Below, in pieces: positions 51,853 through 58,818 of a DNA stretch of 64,000 nucleotides. The translations under genes were made by a program, and so were the position numbers. Within the stretch, counting starts at the first letter, position 1; each line of letters starts with the position of its first letter. The notes under the pieces are model-generated. The model saw only the letters and a list, made by a program, of their open reading frames with translations, searched no databases and had not been told where the DNA came from. Source of the DNA: JADLDB01 sp040755835 (GTDB lineage Bacteria > Myxococcota > Myxococcia > Myxococcales > Myxococcaceae); the NCBI GenBank assembly GCA_040755835.1, contig JBFMAB010000025.1, positions 124,001-188,000 on the forward strand, given 5' to 3'.

Positions 51853-52950
51853 GTGCGCGCCGTGATCGCCACCTCCACGACTCCGTCCATCACCGTCGCC
51901 GACCTGCTCGCCGACACGCAGTACGACCTCAAGCTGCAGCTGCTCACCGGGAAGGAGGGGCTCGACCACCGCATCACCAGCTCGCGCATCCAGAAACCGG
52001 GCCTCGCGCTGACGGGCTTCACCGAGCACCTGCACCCCGAGCGCATCCAGGTCTTCGGCAACACCGAAATCAGCTACCTGGCCACGCTGTCCGAGGAACA
52101 GCAACGCCGCGTGCTGTCGCGGCTCTTCGAGTCGCAGCTCGCGTGCGTGGTGGTGACGAAGGGCCTCGACGTCCCGTTGCCGCTCTACGAGGGCTGCGAG
52201 CGCACGCGCCTCGCGCTGATGTCCACGCCGCTCGTCTCGTCGGCCTTCATCAGCCAGGTGCAATCCTTCCTCGAGGAGTCGCTCACCGCCACGGGTAGCC
52301 TGCACGGCGTGCTGTTGGACGTCTTCGGCGTCGGGGTGTTGCTGCTGGGCAAGTCGGGCATCGGCAAGTCGGAGATCGCCCTCGACCTCATCATGCGCGG
52401 GCACCGGCTCATCGCCGACGACATCGTCAACCTCGTGCGCCGCGCGGGCGACGTGTACGGCCACGGGAACGACCTCATCCAGCACCACATGGAGATTCGC
52501 GGCCTCGGCATCTTGAACGTCGAGGCGCTCTTCGGCGTCGCGGCGGTGCGCGACCGGAAGAAGATTGAGCTCATCATCGAGCTGGTGGAGTGGGCGCCCA
52601 ACGCCGAGTACGACCGGCTCGGGCTGGACCAGGAGTCGATGAACCTGGTGGGCGTCGAGCTGCCGCACGCGGTGGTGCCGGTGCGGCCCGGCCGCAACAT
52701 GACGACCATCGTCGAGGTGGCGGCGCGCAACCACCTGCTGAAGCTGCGCGGCCACAACTCCGCGCAGGAGTTCGCCGACCGACTGTCGCAGGCCATTGTC
52801 CGGAGCCGCGAGAGCGGAGCCACCACGCCGGCGGGCAGCGCCGCGGTGCCGCCCGCGCTGGGGGACTCGCCGGTGCTGGCCACCGACGGCGGCCAGCCGC
52901 GCCCCACCCCGTACCAGCGGCGCCGCTTCGAAGAAGAGGAAGTCGAGTGA
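51853..52950 (+). CDS. hprK: HPr kinase/phosphorylase
   Basis: 365 residues. N-terminal domain (TVADLLADTQYDLKLQLLTG, FTEHLHPERIQVFGNTEISY) and a kinase domain with P-loop LLLGKSGIGKSE, the LIADDIVNLVRR catalytic Asp pair, MEIRGLGILNV and the family signature around RNMTTIVEVAARNHLLKLRG. It phosphorylates and dephosphorylates Ser on HPr of the PTS. The GTG at 51853 has AGGAG 7 bases before it and is preferred to the GTG at 51829. The C-terminal 50 residues are an extra Pro/Ala tail. rapZ overlaps the stop by GTGA, so the two are coupled. Confidence 0.93.
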   Translation: MRAVIATSTTPSITVADLLADTQYDLKLQLLTGKEGLDHRITSSRIQKPGLALTGFTEHLHPERIQVFGNTEISYLATLSEEQQRRVLSRLFESQLACVVVTKGLDVPLPLYEGCERTRLALMSTPLVSSAFISQVQSFLEESLTATGSLHGVLLDVFGVGVLLLGKSGIGKSEIALDLIMRGHRLIADDIVNLVRRAGDVYGHGNDLIQHHMEIRGLGILNVEALFGVAAVRDRKKIELIIELVEWAPNAEYDRLGLDQESMNLVGVELPHAVVPVRPGRNMTTIVEVAARNHLLKLRGHNSAQEFADRLSQAIVRSRESGATTPAGSAAVPPALGDSPVLATDGGQPRPTPYQRRRFEEEEVE

Positions 52951-53807
52951 GCGGTGCGAAGACCATCCTGGTCGTCACCGGGCTGTCCGGCTCGGGCAAG
53001 TCCACGGCCATCCGCGCGCTCGAAGACGCGGGGTGGTTCTGCATCGACAACCTGCCGGCGCCGCTCTTGCTCAAGGTGACGGAGCTGGGCGGCGCGCAGA
53101 ACCGCCTCGCCTTCGGCATCGACGCGCGCGAAGGCAGCTACCTCCAGGAGGCGCCGCAGGCGCTCGACGAGGCGCGGCGCGCGGGCCACCAGGTGGACGT
53201 GCTCTTCCTGGACTCGTCGGACGAGGCGCTCACGCGCCGCTACAGCGAGACGCGGCGCCGGCACCCGCTGGCGGACAAGGGCGGCGTGGCCGAGGGCATC
53301 GCGAAGGAGCGCGCGCTGCTCCAGCCTTTGCGGGAGCACGCCGAGCACGTGCTGGACACGTCGTCGATGACGGTGCACGAGCTGCGGCGCCAGGTGATGG
53401 CGCGCTTCTCGGCGAACACCCCGGGGCAGCTCGCGGTGACGGTGATGTCCTTCGGCTTCAAGTACGGGGTGCCGTCGAACGCCGACCTGGTCTTCGACGT
53501 GCGCTTCCTGCCGAACCCCTTCTTCGTGCCCGAGCTCAAGGCCTTCACCGGGAAGGAGCCGCGCGTCGCGCACTTCGTGCTGGACCGGCCCGACGCGTGG
53601 GAGTTCCTCGACCGCACGTACGAGCTGCTCGCCTTCCTGCTGCCGCGCTACCAGAAGGAAGGGAAGACGTACCTGACGGTGGCCATCGGCTGTACCGGCG
53701 GCAGGCATCGCAGCGTGGCCATCGCGCAAGCGCTGGTCGAGCGGCTCCGGGACTCGCCGTTCGCCGCGGGCGCGCAGCTGTGGGACCGCGACGTCGACAA
53801 GGAGTAG
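52947..53807 (+). CDS. rapZ: RapZ/YvcJ-type nucleotide-binding protein
   Basis: 286 residues, normal length. Walker A TGLSGSGKSTA near the N-terminus, WFCIDNLP, DTSSMTVHELR, SFGFKYGVP, DVRFLPNPFF and CTGGRHRSV at the C-terminus are hallmark RapZ segments. In E. coli RapZ steers degradation of GlmZ RNA; in other bacteria it links to cell-wall precursor sensing. Next to hprK it suggests a PTS-based regulatory unit, but the usual IIA/HPr/EI genes do not follow: the next gene is convergent and its stop is 3 bases away. Confidence 0.92.
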   Translation: MSGAKTILVVTGLSGSGKSTAIRALEDAGWFCIDNLPAPLLLKVTELGGAQNRLAFGIDAREGSYLQEAPQALDEARRAGHQVDVLFLDSSDEALTRRYSETRRRHPLADKGGVAEGIAKERALLQPLREHAEHVLDTSSMTVHELRRQVMARFSANTPGQLAVTVMSFGFKYGVPSNADLVFDVRFLPNPFFVPELKAFTGKEPRVAHFVLDRPDAWEFLDRTYELLAFLLPRYQKEGKTYLTVAIGCTGGRHRSVAIAQALVERLRDSPFAAGAQLWDRDVDKE

Positions 53808-53810
53808 ACG

Positions 53811-54266
53811 TCAGCCCACCCAGGTGATGGTCCACTCGGTCAGCTCGCCCTCCACCGTCACCTCCACGACGGCGCCGACGCGCTTGCCCATGACGGCGCG
53901 GCCGAGCGGCGAGTTGGGCGTCACGACGTGGAAGAGGCCGTCACCGCCGGGCCCCTCGAGCTCGGCGCCGCCGCACACCGGCGCGATGAAGAGCGTCTTG
54001 CCGCTGCCGTCGTCCGTCTCCACCTCGACGAGCGCGCCCAGGGCCACCGGCTGTCCCTTCGCGAAGGGCCTGGGGCGAAAGGACTCGACGGCGTGCACGG
54101 CTTCCAGGGTCGCGGCGGAGCGCTGCACGTGGCCGGCGGCGAGGTTCACGGCGCGCTGGGCGCCCGTCTTCGCGTCGAGGGCGGCGTCGGCCGCGGCGCG
54201 CGCGGCGGTCGCGTTCATCGCCTGCACGCGCGCGGACAACTGGGCGACGAGGTAGTCCTTGTCCAT
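53811..54266 (-). CDS. GreA/GreB-like C-terminal domain protein
   Basis: 151 residues. The C-terminal half reads LGALVEVETDDGSGKTLF, VTPNSPLGRAVMGKRVGAVVEV, the FKBP-like Gre C-domain that binds RNA polymerase near the secondary channel. The N-terminal 65 residues (AQLSARVQAMNATAARAAAD) are helical and Ala-rich, but shorter than the Gre coiled coil and without the acidic pair at the tip that stimulates RNA cleavage. It may therefore bind polymerase without cleavage activity, like Rnk or anti-Gre proteins. ATG lies 6 bases after TACCGT. Confidence 0.75.
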   Translation of the reverse strand: MDKDYLVAQLSARVQAMNATAARAAADAALDAKTGAQRAVNLAAGHVQRSAATLEAVHAVESFRPRPFAKGQPVALGALVEVETDDGSGKTLFIAPVCGGAELEGPGGDGLFHVVTPNSPLGRAVMGKRVGAVVEVTVEGELTEWTITWVG

Positions 54267-54272
54267 GCCGCG

Positions 54273-54278
54273 ACGGTA
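54273..54278 (-). promoter_or_regulatory. -10-like hexamer TACCGT, 6 bases before start
   Basis: TACCGT on the minus strand stands 6 bases before the ATG at 54266 of the Gre-like gene, too close for a ribosome site. Confidence 0.45.
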
Positions 54279-54309
54279 GTGCGGCCGGCGCGGCGCGAAA
54301 AATTCCCGG

Positions 54310-54789
54310 CTACGGACCGGCCGGCATCACCTTCACGGTGTCGCCGTCGTCCGTCGTCATCACCTCGCCGGGGCCTTCGGGCAGCGGGCCTTCGCCGACG
54401 GAGAAGGCGGCGACGCGGGCGCGCCTGGCGCCGTTGAAGTCGCCCGCCACGCTGACGACGAGCGACGCGCGGCCCTGGGGGGGCACGAGGGCCACGGTGA
54501 AGGACGCCGTCTCGCCGCGCGCGAAGGCCTGGCCCTTCACGGGTGCGAGGTCGCCTTCGACGACGAGGCCGTCGACGCCGTGCACGCCGACCTGCACGTC
54601 CTTCGCGTCGGCCTCGAAGGTGACGGTGACGCGCGCGGCGCGCTCGGACACCTGCGCGGTGACGGCGACGGGTGCGGTGGGTTTGCCCTTTGCGGGGACG
54701 GGCGAGGCGCTGGTGGAGGTGGCGCCGCCGCTCGAGTGGGTGCATGCGGTGAGGGCGACGGCGAGGACGAGGACGCTGTGGCGGATCAT
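54310..54789 (-). CDS. small lipoprotein, 159 aa, coupled to a metallopeptidase gene
   Basis: Signal MIRHSVLVLAVALTAC (Thr +2). The mature part has a Ser/Pro linker then a single beta-rich domain (VTVTFEADAKDVQVGVHG, ASFTVALVPPQGRASLVVSV) like an Ig-type or carbohydrate-binding fold. A GTG at 54801 would overlap the stop of the upstream gene (GTGA) and start 4 codons earlier; either start keeps translation coupled. Its placement suggests it is a partner of the metallopeptidase lipoprotein. Function unknown. Confidence 0.65.
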   Translation of the reverse strand: MIRHSVLVLAVALTACTHSSGGATSTSASPVPAKGKPTAPVAVTAQVSERAARVTVTFEADAKDVQVGVHGVDGLVVEGDLAPVKGQAFARGETASFTVALVPPQGRASLVVSVAGDFNGARRARVAAFSVGEGPLPEGPGEVMTTDDGDTVKVMPAGP

Positions 54790-54797
54790 GTTCGCTC

Positions 54798-56633
54798 TCA
54801 CGGGCTGGTGATGGACATCGTCACGCTGTAGGTGCCGTTGGACTGGCCGTACCCGTTCAGGTTGAGGACGTAGGTGGTGTTGGCGGTGGTGTTGAACGAG
54901 AAGGTCTCGGTGGCGTTGTCGAGGAAGTCGTCGGCGTAGCCGACCTCCCGGCCGCGGCGGTACGCGCCGATGGCGACGTCGCGGGCGCTGGTGGCCGACA
55001 CCGTCACCCGCGCGCCGTTGCCCTGCAGCACGTAGTACTTGTTCTGGCCCTTGAAGTTGTACCCGACGCGGCCATCGAGCGAAGCGCCCTGGTTGAACGG
55101 CAGTGACGCGACGTTCACGTACATGGCCCGAAGCGCCGCGTCGCCGTCACCCCAGGGCGTGGTGATGGCGCCGATGGAGTAGTGCGCCGCGAGCGCGTCG
55201 ACGCCGGCGGCGTTCACCCCGCTGGCCGCCTTGAGCCCGGTGATGAAGCTGGCGACGGTGGTGAAGGCGTCGGTGGTGCGGTGCTCGCCGGTGAAGGCGT
55301 CGGCGATGGGGCCGAGGCCGAGCGCCTGCCCGTCGAAGCTCTCGTTGGTGGAGTCCCACAGGTCGTAGACGAAGCGCATGACGCTGGACTCGGAGAAGGC
55401 GCCGGGGTTGGGGTCGTCGGTGGGGGTGGTGTCCGTCTCCACGTCGAAGCCCCAGCCATCGAGGCGGCCCTGGCTGAAGTAGGTGTCCACGTAGAGCGGG
55501 TCGCCGGTGAGGATACCCGACGCGGCGTCGCCCCAGCCCTCGGCGAAGGCGTCGCGCGGGTCGAGGACGTCGCCGGTGGTGTGTTCACCGCCAAGGCTGT
55601 CGGAGCGCGACGCGTTGGCTTCGAAGAAGTGGGCCCACTCGTGGACGATGACGTGGTTGTCATACTCGTCGGTGTCCACGCCGTCCTTGCCGACGATGTA
55701 GATTTGGTTGTCCGAAATGTCGAAGTACGAGGTGCCGAGGAAGCCGTTGGCGACGGTGCCGTTGACGTCGGTCGTGTTCTTCGGGCTCCAGTTCACCTTG
55801 AGCGTCGGGAAGGTGAGCACCGGCCGCGCGGTGAGGAAGGCCTGCGTGGCGGTGTACATGGAGTCGAGGATGGCGAAAGGTGCAGCGGTGCGTTTTCCGG
55901 CGTCGTAGCTGGAGCCGGTCCACCCGTGCGTGGCGTGCAGGTCCAGCGTGCCCCCGCCCATCGGCACGTTCGCGGCGATGGCCCACACCGCGCCGCGGGC
56001 GGTGTTGTCCTGCACCTGGATGGCGGGCGCCGCGGTGCGCGCCACGGCCTGCACGGTGAGGGCGCCGGTGCCCATGGACGTGAAGGTGAGGGAGTACGCG
56101 CCGTCGGCGGCGGTGTTGGTGGTGGCCAGTACGGTGGTGCCTTCGAGGATGCGCACCTCGCCGTTGCGCACCGGCCGCTGCGAGGCGCGCCGGAAGTCGA
56201 GGGTGCCGGTGTCGGTGGAGAAGCTGTAGGTGGCGGGGACGAAGTCGTAGGTGACGTGGCCGGAGACGGTGAAGGTGCCGGCCATCATCGTGCTGCCGCC
56301 GCCGCCCGTGCCGCCGCCCGTGCCGCCGCCGGAGCCGCCGCCCGTGCCACCACCGCTGCCGGCACCGGAGCCGCCGCCCGTCCCGCCGCCGGTGCCGCCG
56401 CCCGTGGCGACGCAGGCGTTGGTGACACAGCTGGAGCCGGAGCCACAGGCGCTGCAGAGGGCGCCACCGCTGCCGCAGGCGAGGTCCTCGGTGCCGGCGG
56501 AGCATTCACCGGTGGGGGTGCAGCACCCGGTGCACGTGGAGGCGTTGCAGACATTGGACGGTGAGCCACACGCCGCGACGAAAGCGAGCGCCGCACCGAG
56601 GGCTGGGAGGACGAGGGTGGGCCGGAACGTCAC
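54798..56633 (-). CDS. zinc metallopeptidase-like lipoprotein
   Basis: 611 residues. GTG start; signal VTFRPTLVLPALGAALAFVAAC (Gly +2), one Cys-rich repeat (CTGCCTPTGECSAGTEDLACG) of the same type as in the PPC lipoprotein, Gly/Ser/Thr linker, a Cna-B-like strand domain (GHVTYDFVPATYSF, NTAADGAYSLTFTS), then a peptidase domain with HEWAH (331-335) and DAFAEGWGDAASG, where Glu365 in EGW.D is the likely third zinc ligand, as in M36/thermolysin-like families. The end (about 540-611) is a PPC-like domain (TANTTYVLNLNGYGQSNGTY). Extracellular or outer-membrane protease, probably for prey or matrix protein digestion. Confidence 0.8.
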   Translation of the reverse strand: MTFRPTLVLPALGAALAFVAACGSPSNVCNASTCTGCCTPTGECSAGTEDLACGSGGALCSACGSGSSCVTNACVATGGGTGGGTGGGSGAGSGGGTGGGSGGGTGGGTGGGGSTMMAGTFTVSGHVTYDFVPATYSFSTDTGTLDFRRASQRPVRNGEVRILEGTTVLATTNTAADGAYSLTFTSMGTGALTVQAVARTAAPAIQVQDNTARGAVWAIAANVPMGGGTLDLHATHGWTGSSYDAGKRTAAPFAILDSMYTATQAFLTARPVLTFPTLKVNWSPKNTTDVNGTVANGFLGTSYFDISDNQIYIVGKDGVDTDEYDNHVIVHEWAHFFEANASRSDSLGGEHTTGDVLDPRDAFAEGWGDAASGILTGDPLYVDTYFSQGRLDGWGFDVETDTTPTDDPNPGAFSESSVMRFVYDLWDSTNESFDGQALGLGPIADAFTGEHRTTDAFTTVASFITGLKAASGVNAAGVDALAAHYSIGAITTPWGDGDAALRAMYVNVASLPFNQGASLDGRVGYNFKGQNKYYVLQGNGARVTVSATSARDVAIGAYRRGREVGYADDFLDNATETFSFNTTANTTYVLNLNGYGQSNGTYSVTMSITSP

Positions 56634-56734
56634 GGCGGAGTGACAGAGCACACCCGGCGGGCGCCCCACAAGCCCACGCCGGGGACGAAGGACGATGGAA
56701 CTCTCAAACACCAACGCGCCGCAGCTGGGTGCAG

Positions 56735-57169
56735 CTACGTCATCACCAGCAGGTGGACGGTGGCGATGGCGACGGGCTTCGTCTCGTCTTCCTGCCAGGC
56801 GGTGGCGTGGGCGGTGACGATGCGGCGGCCCTGCTTGACGATGCGGGCGCGGACGAAGACGTCCTGGGGCTTCGCGCTGCGGAGGTAATCGATGGTGAGG
56901 GTGATGGTCTTCGGCAGCACGGCGCTCTCGGCGCGAAAGAGGACCTCGAACTGGCAGGCGGCCTCGAGGAGGGCGCCGAGCGCTCCGCCGTGGAGCGCGG
57001 GCAGCGTGGGGTTGCCCACGAGGTGCTCGGCGTAGGCCATGCGGCCGGTGAGTTCGCCGTTGGTGCGCTCGACGCAGACGCCGAGGAAGCGCAGGTACGG
57101 GACGGCCTCGACGAGCGGGGCCCAGTCGCCGGAGGCGCGCGCGTCGCGGATGCGCTGGAGGACGTTCAC
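56735..57169 (-). CDS. hotdog-fold thioesterase (PaaI/YiiD-like), second of a pair
   Basis: 144 residues. VGNPTLPALHGGALGALLEAA carries the HGG motif of the hotdog thioesterase family; LPKTITLTIDYLRSAKPQDV is the long central strand pair. GTG overlaps the stop of the upstream thioesterase gene (GTGA). The two proteins share the fold but little else, so they may form a heteromer. Likely splits an acyl-CoA or aryl-CoA thioester. Confidence 0.82.
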   Translation of the reverse strand: MNVLQRIRDARASGDWAPLVEAVPYLRFLGVCVERTNGELTGRMAYAEHLVGNPTLPALHGGALGALLEAACQFEVLFRAESAVLPKTITLTIDYLRSAKPQDVFVRARIVKQGRRIVTAHATAWQEDETKPVAIATVHLLVMT

Positions 57170-57648
57170 GGCGCGGCGGCTCCCGCCTTGATGTCCTTCT
57201 CGGTGACGGCGCGGCCCCGGGTGGACAGGGCGAAGGTGGCGTTGCCGACGGCGATGGGCTTTTCAGGGTCGTCGTGGAAGGCGACGGCGCGGACGAAGCC
57301 GACGTTGTGGGTGGTGCGGAAGCACTCGGCGCGGGCGAAGACGTCGCGGCCGGGCGTGGCGGGCAGGAGGTAGTCGATGCGGAGGTCGAGGGTGGCGATG
57401 GGCACGGGCGTCTGCAGCTTGAAGTAGACGGCGGCGCCGCAGGCGGCGTCGATGAGGGTGGTGATGACGCCTCCGTGCAGCACGCCGGTCTCGGGGTTGC
57501 CGACGAAGCGGGCGTCGTACGGCAGCTTCAGGGTGGCGACGGCGGGCGAGGTGGACGCCTGCGTCACGCACAGGCCGAGGGCCCGGTTGTGGGGGACGAA
57601 GTCGCGGAAGGCGGCGTTGAGGCTCTCCAGGTCCAGCTCTTGCGACAT
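57166..57648 (-). CDS. hotdog-fold thioesterase (PaaI-like), first of a pair
   Basis: 160 residues. PYDARFVGNPETGVLHGGVITTLIDAACG contains the HGG motif and the Asp/Glu on the following helix expected of PaaI-type acyl-CoA thioesterases; PIATLDLRIDYLLPA is the matching strand. ATG at 57648 has GGGAGG 5 bases upstream, a real ribosome site. It overlaps the next hotdog gene by GTGA, so both are made together. Role in fatty-acid or phenylacetyl-CoA turnover is possible, but no pathway genes adjoin. Confidence 0.83.
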   Translation of the reverse strand: MSQELDLESLNAAFRDFVPHNRALGLCVTQASTSPAVATLKLPYDARFVGNPETGVLHGGVITTLIDAACGAAVYFKLQTPVPIATLDLRIDYLLPATPGRDVFARAECFRTTHNVGFVRAVAFHDDPEKPIAVGNATFALSTRGRAVTEKDIKAGAAAP

Positions 57649-57723
57649 GGGCGCCTCCCCACCACAGCGCCGCCGCGCGGGCAAGCGTGACGCCGGACGG
57701 TGCGTGCGCTACCAACGCGCCGC

Positions 57724-58173
57724 ATGGCCGACGAGCGCGCACGAGATGAAGTCCGCCGCATCCTCCGGTTCGCCAACGGCGACCCTGGGCGGGCGTTCGA
57801 CGTGGTGGAGAAGCAGATGTCGGTGCTGGTGCTGCGCACGCAGGTGCTGTTGTCGCTGTCGGGCATTGTGGTGACGGTGACGGGCTTCTCGGGGCGCACC
57901 ATCGCGCAGACGAGCGAGCTGGCGCGGCTGCTCATCGCGACGGGCATCGTGGTGGTGCTGTGCAGCGCGGCGGTCGCCATCGTGGGGGTGTTGCGGCTGC
58001 GCTGGCTGACCCAGGAGCTGAGCGACGAGATGGACGAGACGCTGTTGCGCATGCTGGCGCTGCGCGACTCGAAGACGAGGTTTCTGACGGCGGCGCTGGG
58101 GCTCTTCGTGCTGGGGTTCGCCTGCTACGTGGTGGCCATCGCGATGATGCTGGTGGCGACGAAGCCGGTGTGA
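57724..58173 (+). CDS. small membrane protein, 149 aa, DUF2721-like layout
   Basis: The N-terminal 45 residues are charged (RARDEVRRILRFANGDPGRA), followed by three hydrophobic segments (VLLSLSGIVVTVTGF, LLIATGIVVVLCSAAVAIVG, FLTAALGLFVLGFACYVVAIA) and a short charged loop (LSDEMDETLLRMLALRDS). The layout resembles the DUF2721-type bacterial membrane family; that naming is tentative. TACCAA precedes the ATG by 8 bases. Divergent from the hotdog pair. Inner membrane, function unknown. Confidence 0.65.
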   Translation: MADERARDEVRRILRFANGDPGRAFDVVEKQMSVLVLRTQVLLSLSGIVVTVTGFSGRTIAQTSELARLLIATGIVVVLCSAAVAIVGVLRLRWLTQELSDEMDETLLRMLALRDSKTRFLTAALGLFVLGFACYVVAIAMMLVATKPV

Positions 58174-58234
58174 AGAGGCCCATGCAGGGAGCGGCCGGGG
58201 CCGGTGCCCGGCCTGCCAGGCACCGCTTCGCCCC

Positions 58235-58645
58235 TCAAAGCGACAGGTCGCCGCACGCCGAGGGAATCAGCACGGCCTGTCCCTTCGCGGTGGCAGTGCA
58301 CGAGGACGCCTCGACGGCCGCCTTGCACGCAGCCCAGTCGGTGACGCCGCCATCCGCCAGCCCGCCGCAGACGAGAATCGCGTAGTAGTTCCGACAGTCG
58401 TTGAGCGAATCGTGCTCCGCGGTCGCGCTGTTCCTCGTGATGACGACCGTGGGCGCGCCGCCGTCCGCGCTGACGCCGCACGCAGCGGCGCGGTCGCACA
58501 GGGCCGCGGTCGCGGTCGCGCAGCTCGCCGCCGCGCCACCGCCGCCACCGCCGCCACCGCCGCCACCGCCCGCGTCATTCGAGGGACTCTGAGCGCCGCA
58601 CGCCAGCACGGTCGAAACGAGTACGACTCCCATGAGCTTCTTCAT
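58235..58645 (-). CDS. small Cys-rich lipoprotein with poly-Gly linker, 136 aa
   Basis: AAGGAGG is 6 bases before ATG, a strong ribosome site. Signal MKKLMGVVLVSTVLAC (Gly +2), then twelve Gly in a row as linker, then a helical domain with eight Cys (SCATATAALCDRAAACG, LNDCRNYYAILVCGG, WAACKAAVEASSC, ACGD). This eight-Cys helical pattern is frequent in myxobacterial lipoproteins of unknown function. Probably a periplasm- or surface-exposed small domain held away from the membrane by the linker. Confidence 0.75.
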   Translation of the reverse strand: MKKLMGVVLVSTVLACGAQSPSNDAGGGGGGGGGGGGAAASCATATAALCDRAAACGVSADGGAPTVVITRNSATAEHDSLNDCRNYYAILVCGGLADGGVTDWAACKAAVEASSCTATAKGQAVLIPSACGDLSL

Positions 58646-58818
58646 TGGTGCCTCCTTCGGCCCGGCGGCCCCATGCAAGCACGGGGCCCAGTCAACCGGC
58701 CGGAACCACAACCACGGCGCGCTCCCATACCAGGGCGCGCATGTCACAGGATGAATTCGATGCCAGTGTCACCGCGCGGCGCGGTGGCGGCGGCGCTCAC
58801 CACACCGGGGCCCCACCC

